NCBI GenBank assembly: GCA_040403315.1
Contig: JBBAKX010000002.1
Span: 1 to 64,000, forward strand
Length of the DNA stretch: 64,000 bases
Source: CAMCXT01 sp040403315
GTDB taxonomy: Bacteria > Bacteroidota > Bacteroidia > M30B66
Reading direction: 5' to 3'
Under the pieces are notes generated by a model. It was given only the letters and a program-made list of their open reading frames with translations, was not told the origin of the DNA and did no database searches. Below, one piece after another: positions 17,541 through 26,019 of this stretch. The first letter of the stretch is position 1, and every line of letters starts with the position of its first letter. The translations under genes and the position numbers were made by a program.

Positions 17541-18155
17541 TTACTTTTTGCGCTTTTTGATAAACCGATACCCTCCTTTTTGTGCTCCCCAAACTTGACT
17601 TCCATTTTTGTCGAAGCCACGGTCCCAACTCATCATCATTTTCGGAGTGATGAACACTTCAGAACTTGCATATGAAGCGTTTTTCAAGTCAGAAGGACAT
17701 TTGCTCCCTTCGGTGCCACCGGTAAATTTTTTCTTGCTATCCTTCTTCAGAATCACCGAACAGCCATCTTTCAAGGTCAATGAATCAGGACTTAACTTCT
17801 CTACCAATTCAGGCTTTCCTGCAAATCTCAATGGCGATTTAAGGATGAAAACGGCACTTTCAAAGGTTCCTGCTCCGGTTTCTGTGAGCTTATAAACGCG
17901 CTGGCGATAAGGCTTATCCTGCATTTTGGCAACTGCTTGTTCCACATACATCCAGATACCATCGGTTCTATTCTGCCAAATCGGTATGATGTGCAATCGA
18001 ATATCGAAATATATTGAATCGTCTTTGCTTTGTTGTTCACTGCTAAAAGATCCTTGCATCATGATTGCCAATTTCTTTAGATCTGGAGAAAATTGGGCTT
18101 GGCTAAAGCTGAAAATCAAACTAAAAAGAACGACTAGTATTGGGCTTTTTTCCAT
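17541..18155 (-). CDS. CpcT/CpeT (DUF1001) family exported protein
   Basis: The 204-residue protein has a signal peptide (MEKSPILVVLFSLIFSFSQA). The mature domain matches the CpcT/CpeT fold: KKLAIMMQGSFSSEQQSKDD, YFDIRLHIIPIWQNRTDGIW, YVEQAVAKMQDKPYRQRVY, and a cysteine pair GCSV and GSKCP around the central sheet. In cyanobacteria this family attaches bilins to phycobiliproteins. Nothing here suggests phycobilisomes, and the protein is exported, so the enzymatic name should not be transferred. Family membership is well supported; function is unknown. Confidence 0.85.
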   Translation of the reverse strand: MEKSPILVVLFSLIFSFSQAQFSPDLKKLAIMMQGSFSSEQQSKDDSIYFDIRLHIIPIWQNRTDGIWMYVEQAVAKMQDKPYRQRVYKLTETGAGTFESAVFILKSPLRFAGKPELVEKLSPDSLTLKDGCSVILKKDSKKKFTGGTEGSKCPSDLKNASYASSEVFITPKMMMSWDRGFDKNGSQVWGAQKGGYRFIKKRKK

Positions 18156-18194
18156 AGTTCAAAAATACACAATTGATCTACTTATTTTTAATCG

Positions 18195-19064
18195 ATGATT
18201 TTAATTAAGGAACCATTTTTCCAGGGTAAAACCTTCGTTTTGGTTACAATGCACAAAAAGGAAAAGGCCATTTTACCAGTATTTCAAGGTTTTGAAGGAT
18301 TGAATTTTCTTGTTTCCCTAACGGTTGATACTGACATACTAGGAACCTTTTCTGGTGAAATTGCTAGAACGCAATCGCCTTTAGAAACAGCGCTGCTAAA
18401 AGCAAAATTGGTAATAGGAAAAGTTAACGCTGATTATGCAATTTCGAACGAAGGTTCTTTCGGTCCGCATCCTTCAATTCATTTTATTCCTGCCGACCAA
18501 GAATGGATCGTTCTTTTAGATCTAAAAACTTGTAGATATTGGCATTCAAAGCACCTCAGTTTTAACACGAATTTTTCAAGCATCTTTCCAAAAAATTGGA
18601 AAGAAGTAATTGAATTCCTCCGGAAAATAGATTTCCCCTATCATGGTGTTATCATCAAATTAGAAAATGAAATAAGTGATCACAATCGGGAAGTATTCAA
18701 AGATTTAGATTCAATTTTTGAGATTGAAAAGATTTATCACAAATACGAGAAGGTTGATGGTTTTAGATTGAGTTTCGAAACCGACATGCGAGCACACCGA
18801 AACCCAACCAGAATGAAAGTGATTGGAGAAACTGCCGAAAAGCTCAAAAACAAGCTTCAAACATGTTGTCCTTCATGTAACTATCCAGGTTTCGATATTG
18901 TTGAGGTAAAAAAAGGCCTTCCATGCAGTATGTGCGAATCCCCTACTCGTATGATTAACAAGGTTTTATATGTCTGCATTAATTGTGATTTTCAAAAATG
19001 GTCGGGAAATCCCGAAGGATTACTAGAGGCTGATCCAGGATTGTGCGATTACTGCAATCCATAA
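18195..19064 (+). CDS. DUF6671-like protein with C-terminal zinc ribbon
   Basis: A 289-residue cytoplasmic protein. The N-terminal part (residues ~1-150) has FQGKTFVLVTMHKKEKAILP, VSLTVDTDILGTFSGEIART, NEGSFGPHPSIHFIPADQEW, a pattern I associate with DUF6671. The C-terminal ~80 residues carry four CxxC pairs (CPSC, CSMC, CINC, CDYC), consistent with two zinc-ribbon-type sites. DMRAHRNPTRMKVIGETAEKL sits just before the ribbons. No biochemical role is established. The gene stands alone between a convergent-side neighbour and lepB. Confidence 0.7.
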   Translation: MILIKEPFFQGKTFVLVTMHKKEKAILPVFQGFEGLNFLVSLTVDTDILGTFSGEIARTQSPLETALLKAKLVIGKVNADYAISNEGSFGPHPSIHFIPADQEWIVLLDLKTCRYWHSKHLSFNTNFSSIFPKNWKEVIEFLRKIDFPYHGVIIKLENEISDHNREVFKDLDSIFEIEKIYHKYEKVDGFRLSFETDMRAHRNPTRMKVIGETAEKLKNKLQTCCPSCNYPGFDIVEVKKGLPCSMCESPTRMINKVLYVCINCDFQKWSGNPEGLLEADPGLCDYCNP

Positions 19065-19199
19065 ATTTGATTATTCCTTCTGTTTTATCCACAATCAAAT
19101 CCAAAATCTTCATATTTATCAAGGCTTTAAGAGCAATTCTAAATAGTGGATGAAAACTTGAATTGGTAAGAATCTTCATGTAAGTCTACCCATACCTTT

Positions 19200-20255
19200 A
19201 TGGTAATGAAGAACCTTAAGAAGCATCTAAAAGATTGGTCAAAGGCATTCCTTTGGGCTTTTTTAGTGGCATGGATAATCAGAACTTTCTTCATTCAAGG
19301 CGCATTCATTCCTACGCAAAGCATGGAAAAGTCGCTGTTGCCGGGAGATTTTATTTTTATTTCCAAAATCAGTTATGGACCTCGAATGCCCATTACGCCT
19401 TTGGCGGTTCCATTCATGCATCAAAACTTGCCTTTCACTGATAACACACCTGCTTATCTCGATTGGCTCGAAATTCACTACTGGCGCATCGGATCAATAG
19501 ATGTAGAACGTAATGATGTTGTCGTTTTCAACTATCCAATGGAATTAGATCGGCCAGTCGACAAACGCACATTGTACGTTAAACGCTGTGTTGCTTTGCC
19601 TGGCGACACGCTAAAAATCTGGTCGAAGCGAGTTTTTATAAATGGCAAGCCGATGCCAATTACCGCTGAAATGCAATTTACAAGGCATATCAAATCTTCC
19701 GAACCTATCCCGCAAGGTCTTCTTGATTCATTAGGAATTACCGAAGGTGGATTGGTTTCAAACATTCACGACTACGAGTTTCCATTGAACGATAGTCTAG
19801 CGAATTTCCTAGGAACACTTCCAACGGTGAGCAATGTAACTATGCGTATGGAGCAGGAAGGCGATTATCAAGCGCATATTTTTCCACATAACCGCTTTTT
19901 TGCTTTTAACAATGATTTCTGGGGGCCCGTTTTAGTGCCTCAAAAAGGCGCCACTGTGCAGTTGAATGATAGCAACATCGTTCTTTATGAGCGTATTATT
20001 AGAGAATACGAAGGACATACTTTAGAACAGGCAGGTGGAAAAATTTACATCGACAAGCAAGAAGCCAAGTCTTACACATTCGAAATGAACTATTATTTCA
20101 TGATGGGAGATAACCGCGATAATTCTGCCGATTCGAGGGCTTGGGGTTTTGTTCCTGAAAACCATATCAGCGGAAAGGCATGGATGGTTTTCTTTTCGCA
20201 TGATCCAAGTTCAAGTAAAATTCGTTGGAAAAGAATGTTCACTTTTATTCGATGA
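19200..20255 (+). CDS. lepB: Signal peptidase I
   Basis: Removes signal peptides from exported proteins; inner-membrane anchored by residues ~13-33 (WSKAFLWAFLVAWIIRTFFI). The catalytic Ser is S41 in PTQSMEKSLLPGDFIF and the general base Lys is K128 in TLYVKRCVALPGDTLKI. The box-D/E region is GDNRDNSADSRAWGFVPENH. The protein is 351 residues, longer than E. coli-type minimal enzymes because of an insertion of about 130 residues between the Lys box and the GDNRDNS box, usual for Bacteroidota. The stop overlaps the next start as ATGA. Confidence 0.94.
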   Translation: MVMKNLKKHLKDWSKAFLWAFLVAWIIRTFFIQGAFIPTQSMEKSLLPGDFIFISKISYGPRMPITPLAVPFMHQNLPFTDNTPAYLDWLEIHYWRIGSIDVERNDVVVFNYPMELDRPVDKRTLYVKRCVALPGDTLKIWSKRVFINGKPMPITAEMQFTRHIKSSEPIPQGLLDSLGITEGGLVSNIHDYEFPLNDSLANFLGTLPTVSNVTMRMEQEGDYQAHIFPHNRFFAFNNDFWGPVLVPQKGATVQLNDSNIVLYERIIREYEGHTLEQAGGKIYIDKQEAKSYTFEMNYYFMMGDNRDNSADSRAWGFVPENHISGKAWMVFFSHDPSSSKIRWKRMFTFIR

Positions 20256-20881
20256 AAAGTCCTGCAATCGTTTCACTTGGAACATTTCCTGACATAAAAA
20301 CATTCGCATTGTTGTCGCAACAACCAGATACTTTAATAGAAGTTCACGACAATTATATCAAACAAACCTACCGGAACCGTTATCGAATTGCAGGATCCAC
20401 AGGAGCCATTGATTTAAGCATCCCTGTAAATTTCGATCAAGTCAATCGGGCCTATAACCGAGTTACTATCGATTATAGAAATCATTGGAATCGCACCCAT
20501 TGGAGAACCTTAACGGCAACCTATAACAATTCACCTTACTTTAGTTATTACTGCGATGCCTATGAGGATTTATTCAAATCGCAAGTGGCTACGTTGATGG
20601 ATTTCAATTTAAAAGCATTAAGTCTGCTCTGTAAGGATTTTGGATTGAGTATGCCCGCCAATTCGCAACAATGGACGAGGACTTCAGATTTTCAAGGGGA
20701 AGATTTGCGAGAATGGATTCAACCGAAATTAATTGATCCTATTCGTTCTTCAGAGTATTTTCAAGTATTTTCAGACCGTTTCGGATTTATTCAAGGATGT
20801 TCTGCCTTAGATTTACTCTTTTGCACAGGACCTGATGCCAGATTTTATCTGATGGATTTTCAACTACCGAGTAATAAGTAA
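20252..20881 (+). CDS. WbqC family protein
   Basis: A 209-residue protein starting at 20252, where ATGA overlaps the lepB stop; an in-frame start at 20225 inside lepB is unlikely. WbqC features: YIKQTYRNRYRIAGSTGAID, LSIPVNFDQVNRAYNRVTID, YRNHWNRTHWRTLTATYNNS, PYFSYYCDAYEDLF. The family is found in O-antigen clusters and widely in Bacteroidota, next to lepB in many of them, but its reaction has not been clearly established. Translational coupling to lepB is likely. Confidence 0.87.
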   Translation: MKSPAIVSLGTFPDIKTFALLSQQPDTLIEVHDNYIKQTYRNRYRIAGSTGAIDLSIPVNFDQVNRAYNRVTIDYRNHWNRTHWRTLTATYNNSPYFSYYCDAYEDLFKSQVATLMDFNLKALSLLCKDFGLSMPANSQQWTRTSDFQGEDLREWIQPKLIDPIRSSEYFQVFSDRFGFIQGCSALDLLFCTGPDARFYLMDFQLPSNK

Positions 20882-21125
20882 TTTCAAAACTTGCCTTAAA
20901 GATTGATTTCTGCAAAAGGTTAAAATTACTGACGATGTTACCACCTACGGATGTTTGTGAATTAGAGAGAAATCCTAGGAAAATTAGTTATAATCAACAT
21001 TTCACTTTGATTTAAATCGTCCTTTCTTACACTTGTAAGGGCACCTTGGCCTTCATCAGGTTTACATGTTCAATTCGGCTAAAATTTGAATACCTCAAAA
21101 AATCGAACAGAGAGGATAAAAAATT

Positions 21126-24100
21126 GTGGCGACAAACGAATTAACGATTCCTTTTCATCAATTACATCAAAAGCTTGGAAATGTCAGTTATGGCTTCGAA
21201 GCACGTTATGTTCAACTGAATGAAAACGCGTGGATACTATCACTTTCGGGGGTTATGAATTCTACTTCATTGGAGTGGCTTAATCTATTTAAGCACAAAC
21301 TCAATTCTCATACATTAGAACAAAATAGAACATGTAAGATTATCATCGACCTCAGTGGCATCAGGCTTTCACACTTTCGGAATTTCCGAGATTTCATGTC
21401 ACATTTAGGTTCAATTATTTCAGAATCAGGATTTTCGGAGCAATGGATTGTATATGGAAATGTAATTCAGCACAAACTCCTAAGTTATTTCTACAATTTT
21501 AATCCTGGCTCTAATACGCGAATTTTCGGGAAGCTTCCGACCGCAATTGAAAATTTGAAACAATTGTTTTCAGGTCAGAAGCCAGAACCTGAAGAAGAAC
21601 CAAAAAAACAACCAGAAAAGAAAGTTGAAAATCCTCAAGACGACAATGAACAACATTCATCTTCCAACCAAACATTAACTAACAAAATACAGGCACTCAA
21701 TCACTTCCTCAAGCAGGATAGAGATTCTTCAATTGAAAGTGATCCAATTTTGTCGAGTATCGATTCTAGCGACCTTTTGTATCCATTGTTAAATGATATC
21801 GTTCGATTGAAATCTGATACAGAAAAAGCACTCGAACATATCCGTCAAATGAATTCGTATTTGGAGAAGAATGTCCACAAACGAACAGAGGAGAGCAAAA
21901 TCAAGGAATCGAACCTTCGGGCGATTTTAGACTCCACAGATGATGATATTTATTTGATTAATCATCAGTACGAAATCATCGATTACAATTCAAATTTTGA
22001 GGATAATTTTTATGCTCGTTTTGGAGTTCAACTTGAAAAAGGCAGAAACATTTTCGAAATGATGCCGCCCGAATATGAAGACTTAAAGCGAATTTCAAAA
22101 AAACGGATCGACAAAGCGCTACAAGGCTATCAAAGAACTTATTACGATCGATTAAACATCAGCTTTTACGAATCGATTACCGAAGTAAAGCTCTATCCAA
22201 TAAGATCTACCAATAAAAAAGTTGTTGGTGTTACGATATTCTCGAAAGATATCACCGAACAGAAGCGATCTGAAGAACTCATCCAACAAAATCAACAGCT
22301 TCTTTCGTCGATCAATAGAAATATCAAAGAAGGACTTTACCGAAGCACGCCTACGAAAGGAATGGTATATGTGAATCAAGCATTTGTGGAAATGTTTGGA
22401 TTTGCATCCGAAGAAGAGGCAATTCTGTCTCCCTCAGGTAGTTTGTATGTGGATTTGAATCGGAGGAGAGAGCTCGTTGAATTCATTGAAAAATCTGGAT
22501 CCTTCAACAATGAGGAAGTGAAATTCCGTAAAAAAGATGGATCAACTTTCTGGGGATTATTATCATCCATGAGAACAGTCGATTCCGATGGAAACGTGAT
22601 ATACGATGGTGCAATTCGCGACATCACTAGAATCAAAGAGTTCGAGGAAGAGATCATCCTTTCGAAAGAAATAGCTGAAAATGCAACTCGGGCAAAATCC
22701 GATTTTCTGGCTACAATGAGTCATGAAATTAGAACTCCGATGAATGGAGTTATTGGTATGACAAGCCTTTTGGCCGACACATCTCTTTCTTTAGAGCAAC
22801 AAGATTATGTGGATACGATTAAATTAAGTGGTGAGCACCTTCTAAACATCATAAATGATATTCTCGATTTCAGTAAGATTGAAGCTGGTCAATTGGAGTT
22901 GGAACAAATACCATTCGACCTCAATACAATCATCGAGGAAGTGATGAATCTCTTCTCCAGTCGTGCATATGAGAAGAATTTAGAGCTGCTTTATAGTGTA
23001 GAAAACAACGAAGTTTTTCAATTAATTGGCGATGCAACCCGTTTGCGCCAAGTGATTGTAAACCTAATCGGGAACGCCATCAAATTTACCGAGCAAGGTG
23101 AAGTGCTTGTTCACGTGAAAAATCTTGGTCAAATCGGACAAAAAGTTCATTTACAAATATTGGTAACAGATACCGGAATTGGTATTCCAGAAGAAAAGCT
23201 CGACAAGCTATTTAAGCCATTTTCTCAAGTCGATAGTTCTACCACTAGAAAATATGGTGGAACAGGTTTAGGATTAGCAATCAGTATGCGTTTGGTTGAT
23301 TTAATGGGTGGTAAGCTTCAAGCCGAAAGCAAGGAAAATGAAGGAACAACGTTCAAATTCGATGTTTTCATGGAGCGTACTTTCATGGATGAAAATCGAT
23401 TCAAAAGCGCTGAGATTTTAAATGGGAAACGCATTTTGATTGTGGATGATAACATGACAAATCGAAAAATCTTGGAGCAATTATTCAGGAACAACGGTAT
23501 GTTGGTAGAATCCTACAACAATCCTGTGATTGCACTTTCGACTATTCAAGAAGGAAAGAAATTCGATTTAGGATTAATCGACATGAAAATGCCTGAAATG
23601 GATGGCATTACCTTCGGAAAGGAAATGGACAAGTTAGACAATGGGATTCCATTAATTCTATATTCTTCGGTTGGGCATTTGCTTTCACGCACCGATATAA
23701 AACGATTCTTTAAAGCGCATGTCAACAAGCCAATTAGACACGATTTGCTGCTTCAAAAAATGGCTTGTATTCTTCAAGTGGATCAACCCGAAATTATTGA
23801 ACCTGAATTTATTGCATCAATCCCTGAAGCTTCACTGGCTTCAAGATATCCGATTCGAATTCTATTGGCCGAAGACAACATGATCAATCAAAAATTGGCT
23901 GAAAGGATCCTTGAAATATTTGGTTATCACATCGATATCGCCGACAATGGAAAAATTGCTTTTGAAATGATGCGACAGAATAATTACGACATGATTCTAA
24001 TGGATGTAATGATGCCAGAAATGGACGGATTAGAGTCAACCAGAACGATACGATCGAGCATGGATTCAGCGCATCAACCAGTGATTATTGCTGTTACTGC

Positions 24101-24236
24101 AAATGCCTTAAAGGGAGATAGAGAACTGTGTATAGACGCCGGTATGAATGATTACATCAGCAAGCCAATTAACACCGAAGAGTTAAAGTCCTTACTTGTA
24201 AAGTACGGTGAAACCATCCTTCGCAGAAAGGCATAA
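21126..24236 (+). CDS. Hybrid sensor histidine kinase with two receiver domains
   Basis: A 1036-residue cytoplasmic signalling protein starting with GTG at 21126, 6 bp after an AGAGAGGA-type stretch. Residues 1-155 look STAS-like (WILSLSGVMNSTSLEWLNLF, TCKIIIDLSGIRL). Then come an acidic/Gln linker, a coiled coil (~225-260), PAS1 (~265-375) and PAS2 (~385-510), HisKA with phospho-acceptor H533 (FLATMSHEIRTPMNG), HATPase (LRQVIVNLIGNAIKF, DTGIGIPEEKL, YGGTGLGLAIS), REC1 with D819 (LIDMKMPEMDG) and REC2 with D960 (MDVMMPEMDG). There is no membrane segment. Tandem receivers imply a phosphorelay; no partner regulator is adjacent. Confidence 0.9.
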   Translation: MATNELTIPFHQLHQKLGNVSYGFEARYVQLNENAWILSLSGVMNSTSLEWLNLFKHKLNSHTLEQNRTCKIIIDLSGIRLSHFRNFRDFMSHLGSIISESGFSEQWIVYGNVIQHKLLSYFYNFNPGSNTRIFGKLPTAIENLKQLFSGQKPEPEEEPKKQPEKKVENPQDDNEQHSSSNQTLTNKIQALNHFLKQDRDSSIESDPILSSIDSSDLLYPLLNDIVRLKSDTEKALEHIRQMNSYLEKNVHKRTEESKIKESNLRAILDSTDDDIYLINHQYEIIDYNSNFEDNFYARFGVQLEKGRNIFEMMPPEYEDLKRISKKRIDKALQGYQRTYYDRLNISFYESITEVKLYPIRSTNKKVVGVTIFSKDITEQKRSEELIQQNQQLLSSINRNIKEGLYRSTPTKGMVYVNQAFVEMFGFASEEEAILSPSGSLYVDLNRRRELVEFIEKSGSFNNEEVKFRKKDGSTFWGLLSSMRTVDSDGNVIYDGAIRDITRIKEFEEEIILSKEIAENATRAKSDFLATMSHEIRTPMNGVIGMTSLLADTSLSLEQQDYVDTIKLSGEHLLNIINDILDFSKIEAGQLELEQIPFDLNTIIEEVMNLFSSRAYEKNLELLYSVENNEVFQLIGDATRLRQVIVNLIGNAIKFTEQGEVLVHVKNLGQIGQKVHLQILVTDTGIGIPEEKLDKLFKPFSQVDSSTTRKYGGTGLGLAISMRLVDLMGGKLQAESKENEGTTFKFDVFMERTFMDENRFKSAEILNGKRILIVDDNMTNRKILEQLFRNNGMLVESYNNPVIALSTIQEGKKFDLGLIDMKMPEMDGITFGKEMDKLDNGIPLILYSSVGHLLSRTDIKRFFKAHVNKPIRHDLLLQKMACILQVDQPEIIEPEFIASIPEASLASRYPIRILLAEDNMINQKLAERILEIFGYHIDIADNGKIAFEMMRQNNYDMILMDVMMPEMDGLESTRTIRSSMDSAHQPVIIAVTANALKGDRELCIDAGMNDYISKPINTEELKSLLVKYGETILRRKA

Positions 24237-24242
24237 ATTGAA

Positions 24243-25442
24243 TCAATCGACGTAATCGCTCAAGTATTTAAATCGAGGCATAAGTTCGCCGTTATCAGCA
24301 ATTGACGCGCGTTGAATCATTCCATTTGCATCAGAAATCAACAAGTTCCCAATCACATGTTTTAGCAATTGTTCTCCAAAAGCGAATGATGCATCGAAAG
24401 GCAATTCACAAGGAAGATTGCTCACAGCCATGATGTCGATCGTATTTGGAAGAAACGGCTCTTCGATGGTTTCCGACAATGGATGGTAACCAAAAACTGG
24501 ATCTTCGATAGTTGTATCCTTTAATGTTGCGGGGATTGAACCGTTAACGTCGCAACTGATGTCTGCGATCACCTTGATTTTGAAATCGCGCGACTTCATA
24601 TCCTCCAAACTGAAGAATCTAGGAATGCGTTCATTCCAAAAAATTGCATTTAACATCAAATCGCAGTGTTTGCTATACTGCTTAAAGGTTGAAACGTAAT
24701 TTTCAGGATTATGATAAAAATCTGATTTGTCCCAAAGCTCACCATCTTTTTGCGCGTAAAAATCTTCGGTAACCAAATGAACATATACTGGATAATCGTA
24801 CACCTCTTCTATAAACTCTCGTGGTGTTACTTCTCTAATTCCGAGCTTATCTAGCAATTCCAAACAGCCATGCGCTACTCGCCCATCGCCAGTTAAAGCA
24901 ATTTTAATTGGAGGCAACTGAATGCTGCTGTATTGATCGAGCATTTCTTTATAGTCGCGGCATAAATGTGCTGGCTTAAGTTCGAACAAGCCCATTTTTT
25001 TTCCCCAAGTCATAAAACCATTGTGCGTTCCTACAACTCCCGCAAACCGTCCAAATCCAAGTACTCTGCTTCCATTTTCCCAAACGAGTGTTTCATAATC
25101 AACTAAGCAAATATTACTTTCGAGCACCTTTCGAAGAAGTTTCCTGTTATGTGGTTGCTTCTTGATGGTATGTGAGAAAAACAAATACTTCTTATTCGGA
25201 ATCAACTCATCTACAGGCACTTCTTTGATCCCAAAAAGAATGTCGCATGCGGACAAATCGTCGTTTACCGTGAGTCCAGCCTCTAGATACGCACTATCAG
25301 GTATGCAGCGATGCGGTGAAGGCTGCACTGTAATCTGCACATTGTTGAAGCTCGTTAATATTTCAAGGCATTGTTCAGGAGTGAATGCAACACGTTTGTC
25401 TTCAGGCTTTTTTCCTTCACGAATGATTCCTATGTGGATCAT
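24243..25442 (-). CDS. Saccharopine dehydrogenase-like / alanine dehydrogenase N-terminal domain protein
   Basis: A 399-residue protein starting at 25442 (MIHIGIIREGKKPEDKRVAF), which begins exactly at the conserved first strand; the frame extends to 25466. The N-terminal AlaDh/PNT domain has REGKKPEDKRVAFTPEQC and ILFGIKEVPVDELIPNKKYL. The Rossmann part is seen in IKIALTGDGRVAHGCLELLD, and VIADISCDVNGSIPATLKDT matches saccharopine dehydrogenase (LYS1) proteins. In Bacteroidota such proteins are annotated as NAD(P)-dependent oxidoreductases. The substrate is uncertain because lysine biosynthesis here probably uses diaminopimelate. Confidence 0.82.
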   Translation of the reverse strand: MIHIGIIREGKKPEDKRVAFTPEQCLEILTSFNNVQITVQPSPHRCIPDSAYLEAGLTVNDDLSACDILFGIKEVPVDELIPNKKYLFFSHTIKKQPHNRKLLRKVLESNICLVDYETLVWENGSRVLGFGRFAGVVGTHNGFMTWGKKMGLFELKPAHLCRDYKEMLDQYSSIQLPPIKIALTGDGRVAHGCLELLDKLGIREVTPREFIEEVYDYPVYVHLVTEDFYAQKDGELWDKSDFYHNPENYVSTFKQYSKHCDLMLNAIFWNERIPRFFSLEDMKSRDFKIKVIADISCDVNGSIPATLKDTTIEDPVFGYHPLSETIEEPFLPNTIDIMAVSNLPCELPFDASFAFGEQLLKHVIGNLLISDANGMIQRASIADNGELMPRFKYLSDYVD

Positions 25443-25556
25443 AAATTCAACTGATTTTGGGATCACAAAGATGTTGCATTAAGCTGTAAATGCCTAAATG
25501 ATTGAATTAAATTTCTGCTTTCAGTATGTATTTCCAAACAAAGTAAAATTTAAATG

Positions 25557-25564
25557 TATTTTTG
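25557..25564 (+). promoter_or_regulatory. Candidate -7 box of ssrA
   Basis: TATTTTTG matches TAnnTTTG. It lies 15 bp before the mature 5' end of tmRNA at 25580, so the primary transcript would carry a few nucleotides for RNase P to remove. No clear -33 element. Confidence 0.5.
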
Positions 25565-25579
25565 CGTATTCATTCTAAT

Positions 25580-25966
25580 GGGGCCGTCATGGTTTTGACA
25601 GCGAGCGCATTGATATGTAAGCATGCCGGGTGTTGCGAGGTTAACCCGAAAATACAATCCGCGAGCCATCAACTGGCGAAAACAACTACGCACTAGCTGC
25701 CTAATCCTAGTAGGGTTACGCCGCTTACCGGAATGGTAAGCACTAGTTGTCTATCGGGGAAGTTTTCTCAAGTCGTTCCCGACAAGGCATCGTAAAGTTT
25801 GAGATAGGTAATTCAGGGTCCTGATGAATTATCGAAAACGATCGGGACTAAGAAGAGGGCTGGTTTGTTCCGTTCCTTCCCCCTTCCTACAATTGATTCG
25901 GAAATAAGCATGTAGAAAGCCTATGAATTCCTTGTTTGGACGCGGGTTCGACTCCCGCCGGCTCCA
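25580..25966 (+). ncRNA. ssrA: tmRNA
   Basis: Rescues stalled ribosomes by trans-translation. The 5' end GGGGCCGTCATGGTTTTGAC and the 3' end GGTTCGACTCCCGCCGGCTCC are the diagnostic tRNA-like parts; GGGGCC (25580-25585) pairs with GGCTCC (25960-25965) with one G-U pair, followed by discriminator A. The next bases are CAT, so the CCA end is not fully encoded and must be added. The tag frame GGC GAA AAC AAC TAC GCA CTA GCT GCC TAA runs 25675-25704 and encodes GENNYALAA. Pseudoknot-like G/C-rich helices follow (for example GCTTACCGGAATGGTAAGC). Confidence 0.97.
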
Positions 25967-25980
25967 CATTTAATTCGAGT

Positions 25981-26019
25981 TCCCTGCTTGCCTGTGTTTA
26001 TTCATAATGCAAGCAGGGA
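25981..26019 (+). terminator. Strong hairpin downstream of ssrA
   Basis: Arms TCCCTGCTTGC (25981-25991) and GCAAGCAGGGA (26009-26019) form a perfect 11-bp stem with a 17-nt loop, 14 bp after the tmRNA 3' end. No T-run follows, so it could be a termination or 3' processing/stability hairpin rather than a classical intrinsic terminator. Confidence 0.55.

Noticed and set aside
17541..18155. Phycobiliprotein lyase function
   Set aside because: There are no phycobilisome or bilin genes in the window and the protein is exported; only the family name is justified.
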